Source: GCA-2705995 sp048267965 (lineage in GTDB: Bacteria > Bacteroidota > Bacteroidia > Flavobacteriales_G > Salibacteraceae). From it: DNA of 64,000 nucleotides. Position 1 is the first letter of the stretch, and each line of letters opens with the position of its first letter. The position numbers and the translations under genes were made by a program. Under the pieces are notes generated by a model. It worked only from the letters and a program-made list of their open reading frames with translations. It was not told where the DNA came from and made no database searches. Of this stretch, positions 25,933 to 34,497 are shown piece by piece. The stretch spans positions 1 through 64,000 of the forward strand of contig JBLWWK010000011.1 in assembly GCA_048267965.1 (NCBI GenBank), written 5' to 3'.

Positions 25933-27075
25933 ATGATTAAAAACATCCAATCCGCACTTTTTCTTGCTATGGCTCTTTTGGCTATTAGCTGCTCAAACCC
26001 AGAAGCTGATAATAGTAACTTGGTTATTGAAGGAACCGTATCCAATGCTCCGCAGCAAGAGATGTATCTCAACTTATTTTCTACAAATGGCTACAAGGCT
26101 GTAGATACTGTATTGCTAGACGAAGAAGGAAATTTCAAGTTGTACTCTAACATCGATAATTGGGGGTTTTATCAAATCGGGTTTAACCAGTCGAATGCTA
26201 TTAACTTGATATTGCTTCCTAATGATGAACTTACTATTCAAGCAGACGGAGAAAACTTAACAGCTAACAACACAGTTACAGGATCTGAAGAGACTTCTCT
26301 TTACCAAGAAATTATTCAAGGTCAGTTAGTGGTTCGAACTAAAATGGATTCTATAAACCAAGTAAAACAGCAACTCAGTCAAAGCAGAGATATGGCTGGA
26401 TTTGCGCAACTTTTGCAAGACGAAAGAGCCCTAATCCAGAATTTTCAGGCCAAAATGAAGATGTTTATCGATAACCATCCTAATTCGCGTGCCACATTAG
26501 TTGCCGTTGAGCAGTTAAATATGGAAACGGATTTTGAGTACTTCGATAAAGTAGCCAACCAATTAACCGCTTTAATTCCAGATTCTGAGTACCTTATTGG
26601 TTTACAAAACAGAGTGAACGCTACACGTTCTACAGCTATTGGTTCACCTGCCCCTGATATTGTTTTGCCTAATCCAGAAGGAGAAGAACTTTCTTTATCT
26701 AGTCTTCGAGGAAACTATGTTTTACTTGATTTTTGGGCCGCTTGGTGTCGCCCTTGTCGTGCCGAAAACCCTAACGTAGTCGCCATGTACGAAAAGTACA
26801 AAGATCAAGGGTTCACTGTTTTTAGTGTCTCTTTAGATGGAGTTCCTGCTCAACGAGGAAATGGAAAAGAGTTGTGGGTAGAAGCTATTGAACAAGACGG
26901 ACTAAAATGGCCTTATCACGTGAGCGACTTACAAGGTTGGACATCCAGTGCCGCACAAGCCTATAATGTAAATAGCATTCCGTTTTCGTTGCTTCTAGAT
27001 CCAGATGGTAACATTATTGGCAAAAACTTAAGAGGTCAAGAACTTCAATCTCGTTTGAGTGTAATTTTTCCTTAA
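25933..27075 (+). CDS. TlpA-like thioredoxin-family lipoprotein with N-terminal DUF4369
   Basis: The 380-aa protein has a lipoprotein signal (ALFLAMALLAISC, Cys20). Residues about 25-120 are a DUF4369-like beta domain (LVIEGTVSNAPQQEMYLNLF, AVDTVLLDEEGNFKL), and residues about 235-380 are an AhpC/TSA-type thioredoxin domain with the redox motif FWAAWCRPCRAENP (Cys-Arg-Pro-Cys near residues 271-274). It should act outside the cytoplasm as a thiol reductase or cytochrome/disulfide helper. The class is expanded in Bacteroidota. It lies 1 nt after gatB; a strong terminator follows. Confidence 0.92.
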   Translation: MIKNIQSALFLAMALLAISCSNPEADNSNLVIEGTVSNAPQQEMYLNLFSTNGYKAVDTVLLDEEGNFKLYSNIDNWGFYQIGFNQSNAINLILLPNDELTIQADGENLTANNTVTGSEETSLYQEIIQGQLVVRTKMDSINQVKQQLSQSRDMAGFAQLLQDERALIQNFQAKMKMFIDNHPNSRATLVAVEQLNMETDFEYFDKVANQLTALIPDSEYLIGLQNRVNATRSTAIGSPAPDIVLPNPEGEELSLSSLRGNYVLLDFWAAWCRPCRAENPNVVAMYEKYKDQGFTVFSVSLDGVPAQRGNGKELWVEAIEQDGLKWPYHVSDLQGWTSSAAQAYNVNSIPFSLLLDPDGNIIGKNLRGQELQSRLSVIFP

Positions 27076-27105
27076 GAGCCAATTTCTCAATAACAAAAGA
27101 TAATT

Positions 27106-27132
27106 AGTAGGAACCCGTTTTCGGTTCCTACT
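27106..27132. terminator. Terminator built from inverted GTAGGAACC words
   Basis: A 10-bp stem (AGTAGGAACC at 27106-27115 and its complement at 27123-27132) with a 7-nt loop and T8 at the right ends the thioredoxin gene; the convergent gap gene stops just beyond it. Both arms are the 9-mer GTAGGAACC that recurs across the window. Confidence 0.85.
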
Positions 27133-27144
27133 TTTTTTTGTCTC

Positions 27145-28140
27145 TTATTTTGCGTTTAACTTTTCTACCAACTCTACTAAACGCGAAGAATACCCATATT
27201 CGTTATCGTACCACCCCACTACTTTCACCATCTTTCCAACCACAGAAGTTAGTTCTGAATCGAAAATCGAAGAATGAGGATTATTTATAATATCTACTGA
27301 AACTACTGGGTCTACCAAATACTGTAGAATCCCCTTTAATTCGTTTTTAGCTGCATTCTCAAAAGCCGCATTGATTTCTTCTATGCTCACCGAATTTTTC
27401 ACTACAAAAGTCATATCTGTTAATGAGCCATTCGGAACGGGAACACGAATTCCTGCTCCTCCAATTTTACCATCTAAGTCTGGAAAAATCTTGGTGATTG
27501 CTTTGGCCGCTCCAGTGGTTGTAGGCACAATAGAAGTAGCAGCTGCCCTTGCTCTCCTCAAATCTTGATGAGGCGTATCGTGTAGTCTTTGATCGTTGGT
27601 ATACGAATGCACAGTAGTAATATAAGCGCTTTCAATTTCAACAATCGATTGCATAACTTTTACTAACGGTGCTGCTGAATTAGTGGTACAAGATGCATTT
27701 GAGACAATTTGATCATCATCAGAAAGTAAATCGTCATTAATTCCAATACAAACAGTTTTTACATCATCAGATTTCGGAGGCGCAGAAATAATCACCTTTC
27801 GGGCTCCTGCAGAAATATGCTTTGCCGCCAATTCTTTGGTTCTAAACAAGCCTGTAGATTCTATGACGATATCGACATCTAACTCTTTCCATGGTAAAGC
27901 TTCAGGGTCTTTTTCAGAAAAAGTCTTGATTTCGTTAGTTCCTAACTTTAGTTGAGAATCAGAATATTCAACATCACCATGAAAAGCTCCATGTACAGAA
28001 TCGTATTTAAACAGGTGAGACAATGCTCTATTATCGGCAAGGTCATTAATGGCTACTATCTTGATATTCGAATTCTCAAGCGCCAAACGGGTAAATACTC
28101 GTCCAATTCTACCAAAACCATTTACAGCTACTCTTATCAT
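27145..28140 (-). CDS. gap: Glyceraldehyde-3-phosphate dehydrogenase, type I
   Basis: It oxidises glyceraldehyde-3-phosphate to 1,3-bisphosphoglycerate with NAD(P) in glycolysis. The 331-aa protein has the Rossmann start VAVNGFGRIGRVFTRLA, the active-site SNASCTTNSAAPLVKVM (catalytic Cys near 152), the His region VHSYTNDQRLHD, and the end VVGWYDNEYGYSSRLVELV. Length is normal. It has its own -7 box 23 nt upstream (28163-28170, - strand, TAACTTTG) and ends at a convergent terminator. Confidence 0.97.
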   Translation of the reverse strand: MIRVAVNGFGRIGRVFTRLALENSNIKIVAINDLADNRALSHLFKYDSVHGAFHGDVEYSDSQLKLGTNEIKTFSEKDPEALPWKELDVDIVIESTGLFRTKELAAKHISAGARKVIISAPPKSDDVKTVCIGINDDLLSDDDQIVSNASCTTNSAAPLVKVMQSIVEIESAYITTVHSYTNDQRLHDTPHQDLRRARAAATSIVPTTTGAAKAITKIFPDLDGKIGGAGIRVPVPNGSLTDMTFVVKNSVSIEEINAAFENAAKNELKGILQYLVDPVVSVDIINNPHSSIFDSELTSVVGKMVKVVGWYDNEYGYSSRLVELVEKLNAK

Positions 28141-28162
28141 AATTATTAGCTCTTTCTTTTTG

Positions 28163-28170
28163 CAAAGTTA
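28163..28170 (-). promoter_or_regulatory. -7 box of gap
   Basis: Read on -, TAACTTTG exactly matches TAnnTTTG, 22 nt before the gap ATG and just after the preceding gene's terminator. No TTG is found at the expected -33 distance. Confidence 0.5.
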
Positions 28171-28185
28171 GAATAAGGCACAAAA

Positions 28186-28212
28186 AAAGGCCCTCTTAAA
28201 AAGAGAGCCTTT
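28186..28212 (-). terminator. Terminator after the BNR-repeat T9SS gene
   Basis: A 12-bp stem with one C-A mismatch (28186-28197 with 28201-28212) and a 3-nt loop, followed on - by a T-run. It lies 25 nt after the stop at 28238. Confidence 0.8.
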
Positions 28213-28237
28213 CCTATCTATTTATTATTGAAATATT

Positions 28238-31200
28238 CTATCTCAATACAACAAGCTTAGACACACTGTAAAGTTCGCCCGCTTGTACGGTTACGAAATA
28301 CGTACCCGCTGGTAAATCAACTACTTCAATTTCCATCGTGTTTTCACCACTTTGGAAAGAACGGTTAGCTAACGTTTTAACCACTCTACCTTCAAGGTTC
28401 ATTACATTCACCTTAGCAGTAGCTGCTGATGGTAAGTTGAAAGAAACGTTACCTGTTGTTGCCATTGGGTTTGGATACAACTTGATGCTGCTTTCAAACT
28501 TCTTGGTTCCTCTGAAGTCGTCAAAACCAGATGCAGGTCCTACTAGTGAACTGGTAGTCCAAATACCTCTACCATGCGTTCCTACGTAGATGTCATCAAA
28601 GTTCTCAGCTCTCCAAGAAGGTAAACGCTGTTGCTTAACATCCATCACCATTACGTTGGCCATATCTCCACTTTCGTCTGACCATTCAACTGGGCTAGCA
28701 AAAGGAATTTCCGTTGCCCATAGACCAAACTCAGTACCAATCAATAGCTCTTCACCGCTGTTGGTGTATTCTGCATCATAAACTGGCATTGCAGGTAAGT
28801 TACCTTGTAAGCTCGTAGTATTAGCACTTGATGAATTGGTTGCTGTTAATGCATTTGAAATTTCAAATACGTTTCCGTTAGGGCTTCCAAATAAACCAGT
28901 AGTTACTGCAATTCTGTTTTCGTCTGTTGGGTTAATTGAGATTCCCGTTACGGTTCCGCCAAAGATTTGCGTTACAGTTGTAACTGAAGCAATATCAACT
29001 CCTGGGTACCAATCGTTTAATCCGTCTACACGAACAACTCCATTTCCACCAACAAACATGGTGTTTCCGTCAGCTGTAAATTCAACTGCTCTCGGAGAAC
29101 CAGATACGCCAGGAAGCGTAGTCCAAGTTGGCAATGCACCAAGATTTAAACCACCTCTAGAAAGCGCTAAACCTCCACCGTTACTAACAGCTATAATTGA
29201 CTGAATTGGATCTTGTACTATCACTGAATCACCTGCTTCTAGGTTGGTTGTTAACACATGTCTAAAACCAATTTCTAAGGTATTACTTAAAAGATTTAAT
29301 GTATCGTTAGCATCGTAACGAGCTGTTAAATAACCGTAGATAGCAAGACCTTGTGCAGGTGCAACTGGCCATGTTAATTGGTATTCGTTCGTTGAATAAT
29401 CGAAAACACCAATACTATCACCAGTAGCCAATAAAGTGATTGTTCCGTCACCATTTGCATCGTCAGCTTCTTGAGCTGAAGGACCTACACCTGCTTCGAA
29501 ACGAATACTTCCTTGAATTACTTCACCAGCATCTTGAAGAGGGTTTAACTGACCTGAGAAAATTCTCTTGTTGTCATCACCTGTTCCAATTCCAATACGG
29601 ATTTCATCAGCTTTAAATACAACTGAGTCTTTACTCGTTGGGTCATCTAAACTTTCCCATAACTGAACTACAGTATGGAAAGGACCACCCCCACCGGTTG
29701 AGATGTTATCTTGTGAGTTGTTTGTTAATCTGTAAAGTGTTCCGAACTGGCTAGTTGAGAACATAATCTCACCTAAACTAGATACAGCAGCGTCAAATCC
29801 ATCACCACCTGTTACTTCAAATGCACTTCTGCTGTTAGCTGATGTACGTGGATCGATTAATAAGCTACCATTATCTTGTGTTCCACCTACAACTCTTCCG
29901 TCTGGTGACATTGCAATACCGTAGAACTGGGTAATGTTATATCCTCTGTTCGCGGTAGTAAAAGTCATGTTTGAAGAACCTGAATTCTTAGAAACACCAA
30001 CACCTCCATCACTACCAATGTACATGGTTTTAGGATTCTTTGGATCGAAGGTGAAGTAATGCAAATCTGCGTGTACATAGTAAGGATTCGTTGGAGCTAA
30101 GAACCACTCAGCTGGACGAGTCCAAACATCATCAACATTGTACATCTGAACACCACCCACATAAAACAAGTCTGGGTTGTTCGGTTGTACAGCAATACAT
30201 AAATCGTAATCTCCTTGACCATTATCACCAAATAAAGAGAAAGTTGAATCAACTGTAGCTGTTGGAGCACCTGGCTGGTAAGTAAACCAAGATTCCCCTT
30301 TATCTTCTGATTTGATTACAGACTGCAAGAACCCACCATTAACAGTAATAGCATACATGATGTTATTGTCTGATGGAGCAATAGCAATATCTGCTCTGCT
30401 GAAACCTGCAGTAAAGTTGGTTACTTCCTGATAAGAACAATCTGTAGTTGGTTGATCAGAATAGAAAACTCTGTTTCCAAGAGCAACAATTACACGATCA
30501 TCTTCAGTGATTTCTATATCGTGAACAACACCACTCCCTCTAACTGTACAACTAGGATCGATAAATACTGGGTTGGTCCAATCTGTTCCACCATTTGTAC
30601 TTACACGTAAACCGTTATTGGTTCCTGCAATTACAGTTCCGGTAGAGGTAACTTTAATTCTATTTACAAAAGCCCACTCTACGTTTAATGCATTAGGCGT
30701 AGTAGGAACCGTTGATGGAATTTGGCTAAAACTTACACCTCCATCACGTGAAACGTAAATACCTTTTCCAGGACCACGAGATGAACCTTCGTGGGTAGAG
30801 CCCGTACCAACATAAATGTCTCCATTTGGAGCCTGTGCGATAGAAGCAATATGAAGAGATAGTTCTTCTAAAGGAGTGAATGCAGTACTAATGAAATCTG
30901 GATGTGGGCTCCAACTAGCGCCTCCATTATCTGAAACAAATAAACCACCAGCTACACCACCTGCGTATAATAAATCTGAGTTGTCTTTATCTACCAAGAT
31001 AGCTCGGGTACGACCACCGATGTTGTCGGGTCCCATTTCGTTAAACTCTAACCCTAGAGAGCGACTTCTCTTACGGCTTTGCTTAACTACTTCTTTCCAA
31101 GCATTGATTGCATCTGCTGGCTGAACCTCTCCGGTGTGATAATTAGCGCGAACTTGACGGAAAAATTCTTCTCCACCTGCTCCACCATATTCCGCATAAT

Positions 31201-31324
31201 TGGCAGAAGAATTTTCTGCTTTAGGATGATACTGCCTGCTGATTTCGTTATCAGCGGTTGGCAATAATGCCACTAAACCGATAGTCGCGAAGGCTACCGA
31301 ACCAAGTAAATATTTGACTTTCAT
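28238..31324 (-). CDS. Secreted BNR/sialidase-like repeat protein with T9SS type A domain
   Basis: The 1028-aa protein has an N-terminal export segment (VKYLLGSVAFATIGLVALLPTADNE) and several Asp-box (BNR) repeats typical of sialidase/VPS10-type beta propellers: SDNGGASWSP, SRDGGVSFSQ, STNGGTDWTN, SEDKGESWFT. The last 80 residues are a type A sorting domain: IKLYPNPMATTGNVSFNLP, VNVMNLEGRVVKTL and LPAGTYFVTVQ ending LVVLR. It is exported by T9SS to the cell surface or medium. Enzyme activity is not evident from the motifs; a binding role is equally likely. It stands alone, with its own terminator. Confidence 0.92.
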   Translation of the reverse strand: MKVKYLLGSVAFATIGLVALLPTADNEISRQYHPKAENSSANYAEYGGAGGEEFFRQVRANYHTGEVQPADAINAWKEVVKQSRKRSRSLGLEFNEMGPDNIGGRTRAILVDKDNSDLLYAGGVAGGLFVSDNGGASWSPHPDFISTAFTPLEELSLHIASIAQAPNGDIYVGTGSTHEGSSRGPGKGIYVSRDGGVSFSQIPSTVPTTPNALNVEWAFVNRIKVTSTGTVIAGTNNGLRVSTNGGTDWTNPVFIDPSCTVRGSGVVHDIEITEDDRVIVALGNRVFYSDQPTTDCSYQEVTNFTAGFSRADIAIAPSDNNIMYAITVNGGFLQSVIKSEDKGESWFTYQPGAPTATVDSTFSLFGDNGQGDYDLCIAVQPNNPDLFYVGGVQMYNVDDVWTRPAEWFLAPTNPYYVHADLHYFTFDPKNPKTMYIGSDGGVGVSKNSGSSNMTFTTANRGYNITQFYGIAMSPDGRVVGGTQDNGSLLIDPRTSANSRSAFEVTGGDGFDAAVSSLGEIMFSTSQFGTLYRLTNNSQDNISTGGGGPFHTVVQLWESLDDPTSKDSVVFKADEIRIGIGTGDDNKRIFSGQLNPLQDAGEVIQGSIRFEAGVGPSAQEADDANGDGTITLLATGDSIGVFDYSTNEYQLTWPVAPAQGLAIYGYLTARYDANDTLNLLSNTLEIGFRHVLTTNLEAGDSVIVQDPIQSIIAVSNGGGLALSRGGLNLGALPTWTTLPGVSGSPRAVEFTADGNTMFVGGNGVVRVDGLNDWYPGVDIASVTTVTQIFGGTVTGISINPTDENRIAVTTGLFGSPNGNVFEISNALTATNSSSANTTSLQGNLPAMPVYDAEYTNSGEELLIGTEFGLWATEIPFASPVEWSDESGDMANVMVMDVKQQRLPSWRAENFDDIYVGTHGRGIWTTSSLVGPASGFDDFRGTKKFESSIKLYPNPMATTGNVSFNLPSAATAKVNVMNLEGRVVKTLANRSFQSGENTMEIEVVDLPAGTYFVTVQAGELYSVSKLVVLR

Positions 31325-31453
31325 AGTGTTGTATTAATCTGTTAGTTGGCAATTCATAAATTTGCGCCAATTTACGTTTTTTTTAAGATTTTTTAATCTT
31401 TTCTAACATAAACGGACAATCTGAACCCATTAAAGGTTCATTCTTAAAATGAA

Positions 31454-32362
31454 TTACTTTTTCTCAATATGTTTTTCTGCGTGATAAGATGATCTTACAA
31501 GAGGTCCACTTTCTACGAATCTGAACCCTTTGGCAAGACCAATTTCTTTATATTCTTCGAATTTCTCTGGCGTGATAAACTCAGAAACCGGTAAGTGCTT
31601 GTGAGTGGGTTGTAGGTATTGACCTAAGGTTAAAATACTCACACCAACAGCTCTTAGATCATCCATGGTTTCGAGTACTTCCTCCTCTGTTTCTCCTAAG
31701 CCAAGCATAATACCTGATTTGGTAGTCATGCCTCCTTTTGCTAAACGGAAAAGAACTTCTAAACTTCTATCGTATTTCGCTTGAATTCTTACTTGTTTTG
31801 TGAGTCTACGAACTGTTTCTAGGTTATGTGAAACAATCTCAGGTGCTACATCGATAACACGTTCTAGGTTTTGCCATTCCCCTCGAAAATCTGGAATTAA
31901 CGTTTCCAGAGTAGTTTCAGGATTCAGACGTCTAACCGTATTCACGGTTTCTGCCCAAATCTCAGAACCTCCATCTTTTAAATCGTCTCTATCTACAGAA
32001 GTAATCACACAATGCTTTACTCCCATGAGTTTTACCGATTTAGCAACGCGCAATGGCTCAAACGGGTCTACCTTATCGGGTCTTCCGGTGGCTACGGCAC
32101 AAAAACCACAAGATCGGGTACAGATGTTACCCAAAATCATGAAGGTAGCGGTTCCTTCCCCCCAACACTCACCCATGTTAGGACAACTACCGCTTTCACA
32201 AATAGTGTGTAATTTGTGTTCTGAAACGATTCCCCTAACTTTTTTGTAGTCTTCTCCTGTTGGTAATTTCACACGCAGCCATTTTGGCTTGTTTCGCATT
32301 ACTCTACCATCAGGATTGTGAACTGATACGGGTTTCTTTTTCTCTATTGTATTTGTACTCAT
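31454..32362 (-). CDS. lipA: Lipoyl synthase
   Basis: LipA inserts two sulfurs into octanoyl groups on E2/GcvH proteins. The 302-aa radical SAM enzyme has the auxiliary-cluster region CESGSCPNMGECWGEGTATF, the radical SAM motif CTRSCGFC, and the C-terminal LVRSSYHAEK with the RSSY motif that holds the auxiliary cluster. Length is normal. It follows a barrel-like gene by 16 nt on the same strand. The 129 nt between it and the next gene on the 3' side hold a short TGAACC/GGTTCA hairpin but no strong terminator. Confidence 0.96.
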   Translation of the reverse strand: MSTNTIEKKKPVSVHNPDGRVMRNKPKWLRVKLPTGEDYKKVRGIVSEHKLHTICESGSCPNMGECWGEGTATFMILGNICTRSCGFCAVATGRPDKVDPFEPLRVAKSVKLMGVKHCVITSVDRDDLKDGGSEIWAETVNTVRRLNPETTLETLIPDFRGEWQNLERVIDVAPEIVSHNLETVRRLTKQVRIQAKYDRSLEVLFRLAKGGMTTKSGIMLGLGETEEEVLETMDDLRAVGVSILTLGQYLQPTHKHLPVSEFITPEKFEEYKEIGLAKGFRFVESGPLVRSSYHAEKHIEKK

Positions 32363-32378
32363 TATCTTATACTACCTT

Positions 32379-33146
32379 CTACAATTCTTTCGTTCCGAAT
32401 CGTAAGCTTACATAAAACGTTAAAAATAGTTGGTTGTTCTCAGCGGTTCCCATCAAAGGTGCTTTTCTGTTAAACACATCGAGATTGGTTCCTACCTCTA
32501 GTGCTCTTAACAAATTATCTTCTGGAGCATACTCAAAATTCAATGCTAATTTGGCATGCCCTCCGAATAACAATCCTAATTCATCGAAGCCTTGAAAGAA
32601 AGAAGCTCTTCCAAAAATATTATCTGGATTGTGCTTTTTCGGGTCAAAAACTTCTGTTTCAATGTAATCGTAAGAACTAGATGCTACGGGAGTAGGTTGG
32701 TTATCTACAGCAGAGTAGGCCACCTCTAAGTAAACGGGTTTTAAAAACCCAAAGCTGGGTCCGAAACCATAAATATAACTAACCGCCACACCTTTTTTTA
32801 GCTCTTTACCGTTGATTACACGTTGTTGCATAAACAGCGTTCGGAGTATAGCTAGCGAATGTTGTTTTCCATAAAAGTAACCTCTAGCATCTTCAAAGTA
32901 AGGGTTAAAACTCTTGTACTCTTTCGGATGACGCATAGTGGCCAATTCTGCGGCAAAAATGGTTTGCGAAAAACCGCTGGTATATTTCCCATATCGAAAA
33001 TCAGCGGTATAACCGTGAGAGTGAAGCCCAATGCCGCCTGAGATGGTAGAACGATAATACAGCTTTACATCTTCTGGGTTCTTCTTTTCTTGTGAAAAAG
33101 AACTCAAAACCAATAAACTGAATATCAAACTACTTATTAACCTCAT
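32379..33146 (-). CDS. Exported barrel-like hypothetical protein
   Basis: The 255-aa protein has a Sec signal peptide (MRLISSLIFSLLVLSSFSQE). The mature part has alternating strands with many aromatic and Gly residues (STISGGIGLHSHGYTADFRYGKY, VSYIYGFGPSFGFLKPVYLEVAY) and ends FYVSLRFGTKEL, so it is probably a small outer-membrane beta barrel. No named family is recognised. It lies 16 nt upstream of lipA on the same strand. I recall similar proteins next to lipA in flavobacteria, but the link is not explained. Confidence 0.85.
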   Translation of the reverse strand: MRLISSLIFSLLVLSSFSQEKKNPEDVKLYYRSTISGGIGLHSHGYTADFRYGKYTSGFSQTIFAAELATMRHPKEYKSFNPYFEDARGYFYGKQHSLAILRTLFMQQRVINGKELKKGVAVSYIYGFGPSFGFLKPVYLEVAYSAVDNQPTPVASSSYDYIETEVFDPKKHNPDNIFGRASFFQGFDELGLLFGGHAKLALNFEYAPEDNLLRALEVGTNLDVFNRKAPLMGTAENNQLFLTFYVSLRFGTKEL

Positions 33147-33190
33147 CTCGACTACTTACGATGTATAACGCAGTTCGAATCTATTTTGTT

Positions 33191-33538
33191 TCAACTCGAT
33201 TTTAGCGCATTTTCTAACCAACTTGAAGAAATTCCCATGTGAGAAGTATCTTGAGCTAACAGGCCATTTTTAATCACCAACAATTGTGGAGATTCGTGCT
33301 CTACGCCCAATTGAGTTGCTGCATAATTAGACAACTCTCTATTCGATATAACATCGATTAAATAGACCGTTTTGTCTGAAAATAATGCGCTTGAACTCGA
33401 CTTTAACCGATTCAGCACTGTGCTTGAAATAGAACAGCGCGTACTGTGTTTAAAGATTATAAGAACGCCTTCTGATTGCTCAGAAGCAGATTGTAGCTCG
33501 TTAAATTGCTGAACAGATTGAATGATCTCCCAATTCAT
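33191..33538 (-). CDS. ytxJ: Monothiol bacilliredoxin YtxJ-like protein
   Basis: The 115-aa protein is a small thioredoxin-fold protein. The segment VLIIFKHSTRCSISSTVLNRL carries the single active Cys of the YtxJ family, followed by YLIDVISNRELSNYAATQLGVEHESPQLLVIKNG with the usual cis-Pro. The family is linked to bacillithiol-based redox control, so the host probably makes bacillithiol. It lies 4 nt after the small lipoprotein gene on the same strand, sharing its promoter. Confidence 0.88.
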   Translation of the reverse strand: MNWEIIQSVQQFNELQSASEQSEGVLIIFKHSTRCSISSTVLNRLKSSSSALFSDKTVYLIDVISNRELSNYAATQLGVEHESPQLLVIKNGLLAQDTSHMGISSSWLENALKSS

Positions 33539-33542
33539 TGAA

Positions 33543-33659
33543 TTACCTCTGAACCATCCCTACTGAGCCGTACGCTGGGCACTTCTCATGAGATTTACAA
33601 CTTTGAAATGCGGTTCCTAAGGCAAATAGTACCACTAAAACAACTGCAATTTTTTTCAT
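33543..33659 (-). CDS. Small (38-aa) lipoprotein with CKSHEKCPAYGS core
   Basis: This short gene encodes a 38-aa peptide: a lipoprotein signal (MKKIAVVLVVLFALGTAFQSC) and a mature tail of 18 residues, CKSHEKCPAYGSVGMVQR. The lipobox is FQSC, so the mature peptide is lipidated on Cys21 and carries a second Cys in CPAYG. It has a near-ideal promoter 20 nt upstream and lies 4 nt before ytxJ, so both are likely cotranscribed. I recall unnamed small lipoproteins with a CPAYG core in Bacteroidota, with no known function. Confidence 0.75.
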   Translation of the reverse strand: MKKIAVVLVVLFALGTAFQSCKSHEKCPAYGSVGMVQR

Positions 33660-33678
33660 CTTTTTATTTTTCAAGTAA

Positions 33679-33709
33679 CAAAAATACCTTAACAACGCTA
33701 AATATACAA
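33679..33709 (-). promoter_or_regulatory. Consensus promoter of the small lipoprotein-ytxJ unit
   Basis: On - TTG (33707-33709) is followed after 20 nt by TATTTTTG (33679-33686), an exact box. The ATG of the small lipoprotein lies 19 nt after the box. Confidence 0.75.
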
Positions 33710-33770
33710 CCCAGTTTTTATAGGAGCTTACAAAAACGAATTCTACCCAAATTTGTTCTCTTCAATGCCC

Positions 33771-33778
33771 TATTTTTG
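33771..33778 (+). promoter_or_regulatory. -7 box directly before ung
   Basis: TATTTTTG is an exact -7 match and ends 4 nt before the ung ATG at 33783. A TTG at 33753-33755 is 15 nt upstream. If this is the active promoter, the ung mRNA has no leader. Confidence 0.5.
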
Positions 33779-33782
33779 AAAA

Positions 33783-34463
33783 ATGACTCAATCTATTGAT
33801 CCAGACATTGACTCTTCTTGGAAAAAGACACTTAGCGATGAATTCAACAAAGAATACTTCTCTGCTCTTAAAGAGACGTTGAAAAAAGAAAAAAGTGAGT
33901 TCACCATTTACCCAAAAGAAAAAGACATCTTTAATGCTTTTAACCTCACGCCTTTTAACCAAGTAAAGGTGGTTATTATTGGTCAGGATCCTTACCACGG
34001 ACCTAACCAAGCACACGGATTAAGTTTTAGTGTTCCCGATGGAGTTAAACTCCCTCCTTCTCTTCGAAATATTTACAAAGAACTTTCTTCTGATTTAAAC
34101 ATTCACAATACCACTGGTAATCTTACCTCTTGGGCTCAACAAGGCGTTTTGTTGCTTAACGCATCACTCACTGTGCGAGAAAACCAAGCTGGCTCTCATG
34201 CCAAAATAGGTTGGCACTTTTTTACAGACGCTGCCATTGAAGCTTTATCTAAACAACGAAAAAATCTTGTTTTCATTCTCTGGGGCAATTTCGCTAAACA
34301 AAAAGAGCAATTAATTGATCCTGAAAAACACTTAGTTCTCAAAGCTGCCCACCCTTCGCCATTAAGCGCCCACAATGGGTTTTGGAATTGCCAGCATTTT
34401 TCGAAAACCAACCACTACCTTGAAAAACATTCACAATCACCTATTAATTGGCAAATCTCATAA
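33783..34463 (+). CDS. ung: Uracil-DNA glycosylase
   Basis: It removes uracil from DNA at the start of base-excision repair. The 226-aa protein is a family 1 enzyme: IIGQDPYHGPNQAHGLSFSV (catalytic Asp in GQDPYH), LLLNASLTVRENQAGSH, LVFILWGNFAKQK and the HPSPLSAHNGF leucine-loop motif are all intact. Length and start are normal. A BamA-like gene follows after 34 nt. The only promoter-like box lies so close that the transcript may be leaderless. Confidence 0.97.
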   Translation: MTQSIDPDIDSSWKKTLSDEFNKEYFSALKETLKKEKSEFTIYPKEKDIFNAFNLTPFNQVKVVIIGQDPYHGPNQAHGLSFSVPDGVKLPPSLRNIYKELSSDLNIHNTTGNLTSWAQQGVLLLNASLTVRENQAGSHAKIGWHFFTDAAIEALSKQRKNLVFILWGNFAKQKEQLIDPEKHLVLKAAHPSPLSAHNGFWNCQHFSKTNHYLEKHSQSPINWQIS

Positions 34464-34497
34464 CTTCTTCCGCTTTTTATCGTTCTTCTCATTAAGC

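Noticed and set aside
31378..31440. Terminator after lipA (AAGATT/AATCTT hairpin)
   Set aside because: On the - strand the stem is followed by A rather than T residues, so it does not fit a rho-independent terminator there.
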